Shown: piece after piece, positions 45,591 through 58,283 of the stretch
Numbering within the stretch: the stretch's first letter is position 1
Layout of the letters: each line of letters starts with the position of its first letter
Source: Paraspadella gotoi
Lineage: Eukaryota > Chaetognatha
NCBI GenBank assembly: GCA_051294375.1
Contig: JBJCIZ010000744.1
Coordinates: forward strand, 210,206 to 274,205
Direction: 5' to 3'
DNA: 64,000 nucleotides
Notes under the pieces: model-generated
The model's database searches: none
Seen by the model: the letters and a program-made list of their open reading frames with translations, nothing else
What the model was told of the DNA's origin: nothing
Program-made: the position numbers and the translations under genes

Positions 45591-46204
45591 CATCATTGAA
45601 TGAAAATTCATTCTCGCATCTCTCCCTCTCAACTTTTTCACCAATGATCCGATTCTCTCGTGCCTCGAATTAGTTTCACGATTTTATCGGGTCTCTCCTC
45701 TTCCTCTTCCTCCTCCTCCTCTTCTTCACTCTCCCCCCCGAAAAGGATAAACCAGAATAAGAGAGACGAGAGAGAGAGAGAAGACGAGAGGAGAGAGAGA
45801 ATTGAGTGTTTTCCTTTATTTTCGCTATTTTTTACTCTTTTTCTTCAGAAGTTTCATTTTCGAACTTTCGATCTCTTCAACCTTCGCCGCCCCCTCCCTC
45901 GCTCCCTGGCCCGCGCCACCGCCCCCCTATAAAACCAGAAGAATGTTTTTTTTTTTGCCAAACGCAAGAAAATGGAAGAGTTAACCTTATTCACGCCCAG
46001 GGGCATTTCGAACAAAATATGGCATTCTGCGACGCGTACAGCCGCGAGCCTGCCGCCGCAGACTGCGGCAGTGCGCCGTCCGCTGCCGCCAGAGAAAAAA
46101 ACAAATGGCGGCCGACCCAGAAACCGGCTCGCAGATTCGTTAAGACAAGATAAAGAAAGAGACGCCGACGCGTCTGAGTGAGTGGCGTCTTGAGGTCAAA
46201 GAAG

Positions 46205-46560
46205 TCGGTTGGCCCCCCTGCCAAACTGAAGTGGGGCGTCTTAAATCGCAAAATGTTGGCTCACCCAGTTGGAAAGTGGCCTGTCTTAAAAAGCAGAAAT
46301 GTTGGCGTCGACCCAGTTGAAAGTGGCCGTCTTAGATTGGCAGAAATGTTGGCCCCACGCCTAGTTGAAAGGTGGCCGTCTTAAATCCCGGCAAAAATGG
46401 TTGGCTCACCGCAGTTTGAAAGTGGGCCTTCTCTAAATGCGCAAAATGGTTGCTCACCCATTTGGAGAGTGGGCCGTTTAAATGGCCAAATGAGTGGCGT
46501 ACCCGAGTTGAAGTGGGCCGTCTTTAATGGCAAAATGTTTGGCGCATATCTGAGTAAAAG
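46205..46560. repeat. 44-bp GGCCGTCTTAAATGGC minisatellite, forward
   Basis: About eight units of GGCCGTCTTAAATGGCAAAA, TGGTTGGCTCACCCAGTTGA and AAGT, with frequent indels. Inverted arrays are at 49363-49412 (one unit before a gap) and 54805-55040 (about five units). Confidence 0.85.
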
Positions 46561-48010
46561 CTAAAGCAGAAAAATCAACAAAATGATGAAACAGTAATCG
46601 TTGAACTGGAAACCGTTGGCCTCCCGTTCAGAATGCAGTACTGTCTTAGACTGAATGATGGATTTTCCTAACATTAAATGACGGAATATCGTTTGGCCCG
46701 TCCTGTGAGCTAGATTCTTCAATAACAAAGCGCGAGACTTCCGAGTGTAAAAATTGGTCATAAAGTATTCACATGTTTGTGTCAAAAAAACTGTTTAAAA
46801 AAAGTATAAAAATCAATAAATTAATTTTATCAAAAGAAGAAAAAAAATCATCCTTATTGAGGAAAATCTTACAACAGCGATTTCATGATACTTTCCACGG
46901 GCGCGACGTGAACTGACTCGGCCAAACTCACCTCACCTTCTTGCTTGACAGACCAACCCATCAATGAACTCCATCATTCCAAACCAGAAAAACCACCCCA
47001 AGGCTTCAATCTCTCCGAATTAAAGTGGAGCATAAACGGGTCTCCTAAAACTCGACTCGGCTAAGCGTTAGGTTGAGGTACAGGGTGTGTGAGATAGGAG
47101 TGGGAGAGAGAGAGAGAGAGAGAGAGTTTTTTTTGGGGGGTGGTGGTAGTTTGTGAGGGAGGGAGTGGGCAGGGAAAGTTTTTTTAGTTCTCATTTGACG
47201 ATAACATGAGAGGAAGGAGGAGAGGAGGGAGCAAAGAAGAGAGAGAGACCATAAAAACTCCTGGGCAACAACCGTGGTAATTCCCAGCTCGCGCGAGGCA
47301 CCAGTGCGGCCGGGGGTAAGATGAACGAATGGTGAGACAGTGAACAGCGTTAGTACCTTCACCGCCGACAAGTTGAACTAGGCGGTCGACTCGGAAAAGA
47401 AGTCACCGACTAGAAGAAAACAAAAGGGCCTGCTTTGAAGTTCTGTTTAAATTCGGATAAAAAAAAGTTGAAACATTCGTGACGGCTTTGCATGTGCCGA
47501 ACGTCACCTTCTTCATGTTAAGGTTCCAAATCGTGACCACCGTCCGCTTGGTAAAGGAATGCGATTACCGTTATCGTCATCATAGTCGTCAACTCCAAGC
47601 AGGCGACAAAGATAACTTAACCTAGTTATTTTTATGGGATCGTACTTTTCGGTATTCTATCTTTCACTCCCAGTTTCCACTAGTTGCCCCCTCTCGACCC
47701 GCTTTCTATTGCCGGCGTTTGGAGGGGTGGTGTGGGTGGCGCTGGGAAGGGAGAGATCTTGAGGGGTTGGAAAAAAAAGAGCCGAATTTTCGGTGTCCCG
47801 CTGTCCCGGTCATGTTTTTTGGGGTGGTGTGTTGGGGGAAAGCACGGTGAAGAGCAGGTTTTTGGTGAAGAACGCTCAGCCGAAAATGCTGAAGAAAGAA
47901 AAATAAAAATGCTCTCAATCAGAAATACGCAAAGACTTGAAGGGGGGTGTTAAGGGTTAAGGGTGAGTTTTATGGGGTAAAGTTCAAAGCACCGACAAAG
48001 GGTGACACTG
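46561..48010. other. No gene seen
   Basis: Mixed sequence with a GA tract near 47105 and G-rich stretches. It is shared with the inverted copies, and open frames do not agree between copies. A CT microsatellite follows at 48110-48195. Confidence 0.55.
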
Positions 48011-48160
48011 CTATCGTGTGATGCTTAAGAGAACTTATGTGAACGTTGGGTTGTGCAGGGAGTGTTGCTGGGGATGGGACTCTGTGGGCGAATCGTGGGC
48101 TCTCGTCTCTCTCTCTCGCTCCTCTCTCTCGTCTCTTCCTCTCTCTCCTTCTCTCCTCTC

Positions 48161-48192
<32 letters not shown>

Positions 48193-48351
48193 CCCTATCT
48201 TTCGAATCTCAGTATCCTCTTTTTTATGTCTGAATACGTTCTCTTTCGTCCCCCCCTGTTCCACGTACCCTAGCCCCGTTTAACCCCGACCCCATTTGCT
48301 ACCCGCCTCCCTTATCTTCCCAGCTCNNNNNNNNNNNNNNNNNNNNNNNNN

Positions 48352-48791
48352 CAAATGAAGGACCTTTTTTTCTAGTCGGTGACTTCTTTCTCGAGTGACC
48401 CGCCTGTTCAACTTCGGGGTGAGGTACTTAACCGTGTTCACTGTTCAACCTTCGTTCAATCCTTACCCCCGGCGCACTGGTGCCTCGCGCGAGCGGGAAT
48501 ACACGGTTGTTGCCCAGAAGAGTTTTTATGGTCTCTCTCTCTCTCTTTCTCCCCTCCTCTCTCTCNNNNNNNNNNNNNNNNNNNNNNNNNNNNNNNNNNN
48601 NNNNNNNNNNNNNNNNNNNNNNNNNNNNNNNNNNNNNNNNNNNNNNNNNNNNNNNNNNNNNNNNNNNNNNNNNNNNNNNNNNNNNNNNNNNNNNNNNNNN
48701 NNNNNNNNNNNNNNNNNNNNNNNNNNNNNNNNNNNNNNNNNNNNNNNNNNNNNNNNNNNNNNNNNNNNNNNNNNNNNNNNNNNNNNNNNNN

Positions 48792-48828
<37 letters not shown>

Positions 48829-49930
48829 CCTGACCTCAACCTAACCTTAGCCGAGTCGAGTTTTAGAGACGCCGTTTAATGCTCCACTTTAATCGGAGAG
48901 ATTGAAGCCTTGGGCGTCGTTTTCTGGTTTGGGAGATGGAGTTCATTGATGTGGGTTGGTCTGGTAAGAAGAAGGTGAGGTAGTTTGGCGAGTCAGTTCA
49001 TGTCGCGCTGGAAAATACATGAAATCGCGTTTAAGATTTTCGCTCAAAAAGGATGATTTTTTTTTCTTCTTTGATAAAATTAATTTATTGTTTTTATACT
49101 TTTTTTTAAACAGTTCTTTGACACAAACATGTGAATACTTAAGGACCACATTTTTACCCGGAAAGTCTCGCTTTGTTATTGAAGAACTGCTCACAGGACG
49201 GCGCCAACGATTTCAGCATTAAAAATGATTTTTAAGGAAAAACCATATTTCCAGTTAAGACAGTATGCATTCTGAAGGGGCCAACGGTTTCCCAGTTCAA
49301 GATATGTTCTATCATTTTGTTGACTTTTTCTCTTTAGCTTTTACTCAGATATGCGCAAACATTTTGCCATTAAAGACGGCCCACTTTCAACTGGGTGAGC
49401 CAACCATTTTGCNNNNNNNNNNNNNNNNNNNNNNNNNNNNNNNNNNNNNNNNNNNNNNNNNNNNNNNNNNNNNNNNNNNNNNNNNNNNNNNNNNNNNNNN
49501 NNNNNNNNNNNNNNNNNNNNNNNNNNNNNNNNNNNNNNNNNNNNNNNNNNNNNNNNNNNNNNNNNNNNNNNNNNNNNNNNNNNNNNNNNNNNNNNNNNNN
49601 NNNNNNNNNNNNNNNNNNNNNNNNNNNNNNNNNNNNNNNNNNNNNNNNNNNNNNNNNNNNNNNNNNNNNNNNNNNNNNNNNNNNNNNNNNNNNNNNNNNN
49701 NNNNNNNNNNNNNNNNNNNAACCATTTTGACACTCAAGACGCCCTACACTCAGACGGCGTCGGCGTCTCTTTCTTTATCTTTCTTTAACGAATCTCGACG
49801 CCGGTTTCTGGGTCGGCGCCATTTTTTTTNNNNNNNNNNNNNNNNNNNNNNNNNNNNNNNNNNNNNNNNNNNNNNNNNNNNNNNNNNNNNNNNNNNNNNN
49901 NNNNNNNNNNNNNNNNNNNNNNNNNNNNNG
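48352..49930. repeat. Block F, partial inverted copy
   Basis: Runs opposite to 47420-46050, so together with it forms a large palindrome centred near the N gap 48327-48351. Three N runs interrupt it, one of them inside a CT microsatellite (48566-48791). Confidence 0.75.
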
Positions 49931-50042
49931 AAGTGGTATAATATTTCAAAGAATGCTTCAATTGTATGACGTTATAAAGAAAAAAAAAATATCACAATAG
50001 AACAAGAATAACTATTTAGTATTTATCTCTCTCTATCTGTAA

Positions 50043-50080
<38 letters not shown>

Positions 50081-50109
50081 NNNNNNNNNNNNNNNNNNNN
50101 NNNNNTTTT

Positions 50110-51315
50110 TTTTTTCTCGAATAAAAATTTAGAAATGCCATTCGATGTTCAAGGAATTTGGCGATAATTTTACAAAAGATTATTTTCACGTCAATTGACA
50201 TTCCCCGCCTTCCTCAAACCTCACCACCCCCCCACCAAAACCTCATCACCTCTGTCTCACCCAACTCTTCCCTTCATCCTGACTTTCCTCACCCTTCCAT
50301 ACTCACCAAGACCAACTCACCCAAAGTACATCTTCGCCTTCTGCTTCATTTTTCAACCGAATCGATTCGCCCTTCCAATCCCTCGCGCTGATTCGAACCG
50401 TTTGAAAAATACATGACTTGTTTAAGATTTTAAAGTTTATTTCACAGATTATAAAAATAAAAACAAAACTACAGTCTGGTTTAGTATTTAAGTTTATTTC
50501 ACAGATTATAAAATAAAAACAAAAACTACAAGGTTGGTTTAGATATTTTAAAGTTATTTCACAGATTATAAAAATAAAAACAAAAACTACAGGTCTGGTT
50601 TAGATATTTTAAAGTTTATTTTATAGATTATAAAAACAAAAAGACTTTATCTTATACAAGTTGAAAATATTGAGCAATTTTAGAATTATCATACAGTTTT
50701 TTTTTTTGTTATGGATTCAGCTCGGCTTAAAAAGTAGTATCTTATGTTTTCTTATCTTATGTTTCATCAGTAAAATTATCAAATACTTTGAAATTTATTG
50801 ATTGATGATGGATTAGTTTAACATGTAATTAGAAATCGTTTAGTAGTAGGAGAGAAACAATCTCATTGTAGAAAAGTTTATATGGCAAAAAGTTAAAAAT
50901 TCTGGGTCGGCCTTACTATACACCTTTACTCTTTACCTTCCCTTTTCCCTCAGCAATTACCCCCTACTTTTCCTCTCTCCTCTCTCCAGATCAGGATTGG
51001 TTCCCCCTTACTCTACACCCCACTCTTTCACCTTTCCTTTTCCCTCAGCACTTACCCCCTACTTTCCCTCCTTTCTCTCCAATCAGATGGTCCCTCCTTA
51101 CTCCTACACCCACTCTTTTCCTTCCCTTCCCTCTCAGCACTTCCCCTCTCTCTCTCCAATCAGGATTGGCTCCCGACTCATTTTTCTTTCTCCGCTCGCG
51201 TCTTCACTTTTTTTTTCTCTGCTCGATGACCTTTGACCTCAACCCTAAGTCGAAGGAGGGGGGAACCCCGCCCCTTTTCCTTAACCCCTCCGCCCCTGCC
51301 GACGCCAGCTCATTC

Positions 51316-51359
<44 letters not shown>

Positions 51360-51455
51360 CTTGGCATTCAAAGACGTGATATATCGTTCGAAAACCCGTC
51401 GTTACTTTTCCCTCGGCGCTCGCGAGTCGAGACCACGGCCCCCTTTTTTTTGGAG

Positions 51456-51500
<45 letters not shown>

Positions 51501-52900
51501 GAGAGAGAGAGAGAGAGAGACAGAAAGAGTAAACATCGACCGGCATAAAAAAGACAAGAAATAAGAAAACGACGAAAGGAACGAAAAACGGATAGACAGA
51601 CAGACAGACAGACAGACAGTTTGGATCGGTGGACATTGATTAAACAGCTAGACAGATACACAGATGGGAATCCAAAACACAGACGACTGACATATCAATC
51701 CTCACCTCTCACCTTGAACGAAAAGAGGTAGGTCTCGACGCTCTCTCTCTCTCTCTCTCTCTATCCTCGTCACTCTCCTCTTTTTCTTATCTGCTCTCTC
51801 AATCTCACCTTTTTTAACTTTTAATCCTTTCCGCCCCCCCCCAATCCTCTTCTCGCCTTCTTCCCCTCCTCCTTCGTCTCTACTTTTCTTCCTCCTCCAC
51901 CTTTCTCTTCTCTTCTTTTTCCTCTCTTCTTCTTCTTCCTTCCTCCTCTTATCTTCCTCCCATCTTTGCAAAAAAAAAAAAAACTAACTATTTTGATCTC
52001 TGTTGATCATCGTCGTCTTTGTCTCTTATTCGTCGTTGTCATCGTTTAGTCGTGTTTTTGTCATACGTCTTTACAATATTTTGTTCATTTCCCTAAAATC
52101 CTTGTCCTTTGTTCACTCACCTCTATCACTATCACTATCACTCTCACAACCTCCAACTTGTCTTCTCTTTTCTCTTACTTCCTTCGCTACACGAACCTTA
52201 CCAGAACTCACCACAAGTCTTAATTGACCCTACCCTTTTTTCCAATCTCTAACACCAAACCCCCCCTAACCAAGTAACTAATTTCTCTAACCCCAACCCT
52301 ATCCATATTCTCCAACCCCAATCCTCCAAAATCTCACTTTTTGGTGTTTTGACTTTGGAATTGACTTCGATTGCTTCGTCGATTCGAGACGCCAGGCATG
52401 CGCCCCTTCGCTCCCCCAAACTGAATTACAAATTCCTTTCCCCTTTTTCTTTGTCTTTTTGTCTCTGTGTTTCAGTACAATGTTAAAATGGTAAAATTAA
52501 AAACAAAAATTGGGTTTAAACTCACAGAACATAAAAAAAACCTTTAGATTCTTTAGGTACACTATACTTGGAAAACATAAGCTAATTTATATTTATGTTT
52601 ATAAAAGTATCTAATAGACGAAAATTGTCAAGTTACAAGGACGAAATTGATTCCTTGTAAAAAGTTTTGTATATGATCGATAATTAAAATTGATACCAAA
52701 AAAAATCCATTTTAGAATTTAATTTCGTTTTTCACCTTCACTCATGATAAGAGACAATCACCCTCAAATCACGGTCGCCCCAGCCCCAGCCCCAGCATCC
52801 CCGGCTAACCCTCTCTTCCTTCGGCTCTCTCGAGTCACCCAACATTTATGAGCCACCAAATTTCTTCTTATCGCATAACACGAGTCGAGAAAAAGAGGAG
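50110..52900. repeat. Duplicated block E, copy 2
   Basis: Second copy of 40240-42930 with the gaps filled. It contains CT and GA tracts (51315-51360, 51462-51530) and a (GACA)n tract (51590-51620). The Ser/Leu or Arg/Glu frames here are microsatellite products. Confidence 0.85.
50413..50650. repeat. 62-bp cassette repeat, four units
   Basis: Same cassette as 40604-40790 with one more unit. Confidence 0.85.
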
Positions 52901-53063
52901 AGATGGGAAGATAAGGGGAGGGGGTAGCAAATGGGTCGGGTTAAACGGGGCTAGGGGTCACGTTGGAACAGGGGGACGAAAGAGAACGTAATCAGAACAT
53001 AAAAAAAAGGAATAAGATTCGAAACGATAGAGGAGAGAGGAGGAGAGAGAGAGAAGAGAGGAG

Positions 53064-53103
<40 letters not shown>

Positions 53104-53589
53104 AGAGAGCACGATTTGCACAGCAGTCATCAGCAACACTCCCTGCACAACCACGTTCATAAGTTCTCTTAAGCATCACGATACAGTGCCACCTTTTTCG
53201 GTCTTTGAACTTACCCATAACTCACCCTTACCCTTACCCCCCCTTCCAATCTTCTCGATTTCCTGATGAAGCAGATTTTTCTTTTCTTTTCTTCAGATTC
53301 GTGAGATTTTCACAAAATGTTCACCAAAAAAATGAGGGAAGGGGACACGAAATTCGGCCTCCTTTTTTTTTTTTAACTAAAGATTTTTCAGGGCTCACAA
53401 TAAAGCGAAATAAAGCGAGTCGAGAAAGTAGGAAAGCAAGGCCAGGTCCGGACTGGGGCACATAGTGGAAACTGGAGAGTAAAGATAGAATACGAAAAGT
53501 ATCCATTATTTAAATAAATAGGTAAGTTACCTTGTACCTCTTGGAGTTGACAAACTATGATGAATAAGGCCATCCATTCCTTTACCAGG

Positions 53590-53880
53590 GGACAATGCTG
53601 GGATAGTATTTAAATATACTATACATATAATTATTTAGACCTCATGCCTACGAAGTCGTGAGTTCGAGGCCGCTCCTGTTCAAAAAGACGACTAGACTAG
53701 AGTTTCTGAAAATGTTGAATATTTTATTGTGATCCAAACCCGTAGAAACTAAGTTTCAGACGGGAGACGCTTCTTATTTTATGATTTGACCAAGAAAATT
53801 GAATTCATCAGAAACCAGATCAAATTAACCTTAAAAAGGACCTGGTCAGTAGTCAATTTGACCTTAAAAGAAAGAGTGAC
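53590..53880. mobile_element. Copy-specific insertion with tRNA-like B box
   Basis: About 290 bp absent from the matching place in the forward block F (near 47500-47570). It contains GTGAGTTCGAGGCC, close to a Pol III B box and a tRNA T arm, preceded by CATGCCTACGAAG. No A box is clear. It could be a 5'-truncated SINE or a tRNA fragment. Confidence 0.4.
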
Positions 53881-54804
53881 GTTCGGAAAACAACCGTGAT
53901 GTTTCAATTTTTTTATCCGAATTTTAAGAACTCAAATGAAGACCTTTTTTTTAGTCCGGTGACTTCGTTTCTCCGAGGTGACCCGCCTGTTCAACTTCGG
54001 GTGGGTACTTAACCGTGTCACTGTTCCCTTCGTTCAATCCTTACCCCGGCGCACTTGGTGCCCTCGCGCGAGGCGGGAATACACGGTTTGTTACCAGAAG
54101 AGTTTTTATGGTCTCTCTCTCTCTCTCTCTTTCTTTCTCCCCCCCCTCTCTCTCTCCCTCTCAGTTATCGTCAAATGAGATAAAAAAACTTTCCCTGCCA
54201 AAAAACTCCCTTCTCCTCACAATCACCACAGCCCCAAAAAACTCTCTCTCCTCTCTCCTCTCTCTCTCCTCTCTCTCTCTCTTCTCTCTCTCTTCACCCT
54301 GACCTCAACCTAACCTTAGCCGAGTCGAGTTTTAGAGACGCGTTTATGCCCACTTTATCGGAGAGACGCCTTTGGCTCGTTTTCTGGTTTGGGAATGGAG
54401 TTATTGATGTGGGTTGGTCTGTGTAAGAAGAAGGTGATGGTAGTTTGGCGAGTCAGTTCAATGTCGCGCTGGAAAATACATGAAATCGCGTTTAAGATTT
54501 CGCTCAAAAGGATGATTTTTTTCTCTTTGATAAAATTAATTTATGTTTTTATACTTTTTTTTAAACAGTTTTTTGACACAACATGTGATACTTAATGACC
54601 ACATTTTTACCCGGAAAGTCTCGCTTTGTATTGAAGAACTGCTCACAGGACGGCGCCAACGATGAGCATTAAAATGATTTTAAGGAAAAACCATATTTCC
54701 AGTTAAACAGTATGCATTCTGAAGGGGCCAACGTTTCCCAGTTCAAGATATGTTCTATTCATTTTGTTGACTTTTTCCTTTAGCTTTTACTCAGATATGC
54801 GCAA

Positions 54805-55040
54805 ACATTTTGCCATTAAAGACGGCCACTTTTCAACTGGTGAGCCAACCATTTTGCATTTAAGACGGCCACTTTCAACTGGGTGGGCCAACCATTTGCC
54901 ATTTTAGACGGCCCACTTTCAACTGGATGAGCCAACATTTTGCTTTTTAAGACAGCCAACTTTCAACTGGGTGAGCACCATTTGCATTTAAGCGGCACTT
55001 TCAGTTGGGGGGGCCAACCATTTGCACTCAAGACGCCCAC
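54805..55040. repeat. 44-bp minisatellite, inverted copy
   Basis: About five units reading GACGGCCACTTTCAACTGGG and GAGCCAACCATTTTGC, the reverse of 46205-46560, with fewer units. Confidence 0.8.
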
Positions 55041-55376
55041 ACTCAGACGGCGTCGGCGTCTCTTTCTTATCTTTCTTTAACGAATTCGACGCGGTTTCTG
55101 GGTCGGCGCCATTTTTTTTCTTGGCGGCGCGGACGACAGCTGCGCAGTCTGCGGCGAGCTGCGGACTGTAGCGTCGGAATGCCATTTTGTTCGAAATCCC
55201 CTGGCGGTGAAAAGTTAAACTCTTCTTTTCTTGTTGGCAACAAAAAAAAATTTTGTTTAGAGGGGGCGGTGGGGCGGACAGGAGCGAGGGGGCGGAAGGT
55301 TGAAGAATCGAAAGTTTGAAAATAAAAACTTGAAGAAAAAAAGGAGAAAAATAGACGAAATAAGGAAAAACACTCA

Positions 55377-55407
<31 letters not shown>

Positions 55408-56159
55408 ATTTTGGTTTACTCCTTTTCGGGGGGAAAGAGGTGAAGAAGAGGAGGAGGAGGAAGAGGAGGAGGAGGAGAGGAGGAGACCCGAAAAAATCGT
55501 GAACAATCGAGCGACGAGAGAGAATTCGGTGAAAAAGTGAGAGGGAGAGATGAGGAATAATTTCCTCAAGATGTCAAATTGAATATTAAAAGTCTATATG
55601 AACCAGAAATTTCTCGCTGCTCTCAGACAAAATTTTCAAACTGCATTTAATTTTTGAGTAATCATTTAAAAAATTAATGATGGAATTCAACATTTTATTC
55701 ATACAAATTTTATTCATACAAATGACAACTTTGATCACGGTCGCTCAAAATTAGCACTTAAACCCAATGATACGTTTTTTTAACACCAAGAATAATATAA
55801 ATTATTAAAAATACCGCGGTAAACGCACACGCTAAAAAAATAACAAACAATGACGATGATGTCGCGAAAGCAATGTAAAAAAATAAACTAAAATGGAAAG
55901 GAGAAAATAAATAAAACAGGATGTATTGTACTGACTTAAAATTTATTCTACATATGTCATACTGCCATAGTTAGGACAACTTCCCCAAGACTACCCACAA
56001 AACCTTACCAAAGACCGCACCAGATGCCTAAAATCCCCCAATGGGGATAGTCTAACGGGAATGGATTCAAATGAAACGCTTAATGTCCTAAAAGACATTC
56101 TCTTTCATAATGAAAGTCGGGAGTTATTGGGAAGTTCACAAAAAAACCCCCGACTGCCC

Positions 56160-56345
56160 CCCACGACAAACCCTTCAACATCTTCACCAATCGACTGTCC
56201 CCCCCCAAACCCTCAACTTCTTACCATCGACTTCCCTCCCCCCACAACCCTCAACTTCTTCACCAATCGACTTCCTCCCCCCAAACCCCTTACTTCTCAC
56301 CAATCGACTGCCCTCCCCCACATAACCCCTTCAACTCTTCACCAT
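56160..56345. repeat. 38-bp repeat, about five units
   Basis: Units of CCCCCAAACCCTCAACTTCT and TCACCAATCGACTGCCCT type. The forward copy (44880-44990) has only about two units. Confidence 0.7.
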
Positions 56346-56384
56346 CGACCGCCGCATTCGAACTCTCAGATACTGATTCCTTCA

Positions 56385-56499
56385 TCTTTGAGTCTACTTC
56401 TTCGACATTCTCGACGAGGAACTTGGTGGCCATCGGGAAAGCACCTCCGCTCCTCGGGTGTTGGAGTTGCTCTCGATGTGACGGGTGAACGGGGGTGAC
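56385..56499 (-). CDS. Candidate third exon, inverted copy
   Basis: Minus-strand homologue of 44709-44850 after the same CGCCTCAG acceptor. It reads TPTPEERRCFPDGHQVPRRE and CRRSRLKDEG. The Cys/Arg-rich end is more protein-like than in the other copy. No family recognised. Confidence 0.3.
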
Positions 56500-56813
56500 C
56501 TGAGGCGACCCGGGGAGTGGGGTGTGGTTTGGAGTGGGGGGGGGGAATCGATAGTCGAAAATCGTCGGTGAAGAAAACAATTGTGCATAATTCCGATTTT
56601 AATCTTCGATCGTCGAGATGTGCAATGCATATTCCATCGTGCAATGTGCATAGTTTAAATGTAATACGAAAGTAAACATTACATTAAAGTCTGAAAGCTT
56701 TTTTCGGAAGTCGACGGTGAAAATGCATTCACAATAATTATTATATCATTCAATGTTTTAAAGAAAAAAATTATCACAATAGAACAAGTACAGCTATTTA
56801 TCTTCTATCTTAA

Positions 56814-56863
<50 letters not shown>

Positions 56864-56872
56864 ATCTCTCAC

Positions 56873-57180
56873 CCCGGCTCTGATGGGCGACATGGAGGTA
56901 TGTCATCCGGCTCCCCTTCCGGCGATTTCCGGCACACGACCTCCATCGCCCGAGAGACGTTTTTCGACGTCGAGGTGAACGACGTGAGAACGAGACGATT
57001 TCCTTCGGCGTAGAGGGCGCGAGAGGCTGCATCGACGCCGCCCACGCCGCGGTAGAGGACGGGGCAGGGCGCGGCGGAGCAGCGGAAGCGGAGAGTGGGC
57101 GTGGCCAAGATGGCGACCTCGAGTTGAGAACCGAGTGAGAAGAGAGTTTCGTCGTAGGCGGTGGGAATGTAGGCGGGTTC
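56873..57180 (-). CDS. Candidate Ig-fold-like exon, inverted copy
   Basis: 102 codons plus two bases without a stop, ending at a donor GG|GTGAGA followed by a GA/CT tract. It reads EPAYIPTAYDETLFSLGSQL, EVAILATPTLRFRCSAAPCP, LYAEGNRLVLTSFTSTSKNV and SRAMEVVCRKSPEGEPDD. Two Cys 49 residues apart, alternating hydrophobic strands and an NVS glycosylation site fit an Ig-like beta sandwich. The usual Trp and Y-x-C are missing. Ig-fold transcription factor domains (p53, Runt, Rel) were considered, but matches are too short. The acceptor CAAAAG is weak. Confidence 0.4.
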
Positions 57181-57418
57181 CTTTTGTTTTTGTTTTTTTT
57201 TTGGGGGGGGGATTATTATTTAATATACTAAAAAAGTCAATAAAAAAAATAATGAATTGTCAATAAAATAATATCAATAATAAATTAAGAGTCTAATCTA
57301 ATAATCATTTTAACTCAAAATCAAATCAAATAAAATCAAAAACAAAAAAATAAAAAAAAATTAAAAAAAATAAAAAAATAAATCAAATCAAAATATATGA
57401 AATATATATATAATATAT

Positions 57419-57455
<37 letters not shown>

Positions 57456-57653
57456 TAATAATATTAAATCAATTCAAATAATTAAAATCAAACCAAATCA
57501 AAGCAGAGTTTAATTAAAACATCATACTAATCAAGCATTTTTATTCCCCCCCCNNNNNNNNNNNNNNNNNNNNNNNNNNNNNNNNNNNNNNNNNNNNNNN
57601 NNNNNNNNNNNNNNNNNNNNNNNNNNNNNNNNNNNNNNNNNNNNNNNNNNNNN

Positions 57654-58249
57654 TGTTCGCTTACGCTTTCCGGATCGCGTCCACATCTCTGTATTTAACC
57701 TTAATCTTTTTTTTAACCTGTATCCTTAATCCATAACCAAAACTATAATCCTAATCCTTAACTTTAATAACCTTATATATACTCTCCGTAACTTAATTAT
57801 TAAATTTAAAAATCAATTTAATTTGAAATTTAAGCTGAAATGTGAAGCTTTTGGAAAAGATGGCCAGGGGGGGCAAGGGTAGAGAGATATTACGAGTCGT
57901 CTTTTAAATCGAGGTTTGAATTTATTTGGTTTTGAAATAAAATGAAAAGGGTAATTTAAAATCTTTTAATATAGTTTAATTAGTTTTTTTTAGTTAATTT
58001 TAAAGCTACTTCTTTTTATATTGAGACAAAATATATTTAAAACAAGATACAACTCTGTTTAATTAATCCGTTAAAGTGAGGAATTTAATAATCGAATTGA
58101 ATGAAAATTATCGAGAAAGGTTATTTATTCACTCTTATAAACAAAAAAACCTATTAAAGGACATTTCAGAATATTAAAAAAAATAATATCCGCCCATACG
58201 CAAAAATCGTTAATCCAAAGAAAAAGAATTTTTTCAAGGACTCCGTTCC

Positions 58250-58283
<34 letters not shown>

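Larger units (their letters stand above)
43570..48310. repeat. Block F, forward copy
   Basis: Reverse complement of 52925-57553 along its whole length. 46050-47430 is also the reverse complement of 48352-49820. It holds the Ig-fold-like exon, a 44-bp GC-mixed minisatellite and CT tracts. Confidence 0.8.
52925..57553. repeat. Block F, full inverted copy
   Basis: Reverse complement of 43570-48310, joined directly to the end of block E copy 2. It ends at the 100-N gap 57554-57653. Confidence 0.8.

Noticed and set aside
53634-53690. Functional tRNA gene
   Set aside because: Only a T-arm/B-box-like segment is present. No acceptor stem or D arm can be drawn.
56873-57180. p53, Runt or Rel DNA-binding domain in the Ig-fold-like exon
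   Set aside because: Short resemblances (CPV after a nearby Cys, EGN, and a late RAM-E-V strand) can be found to more than one of these families, and none extends over a whole motif. Only a generic beta-sandwich pattern is claimed.
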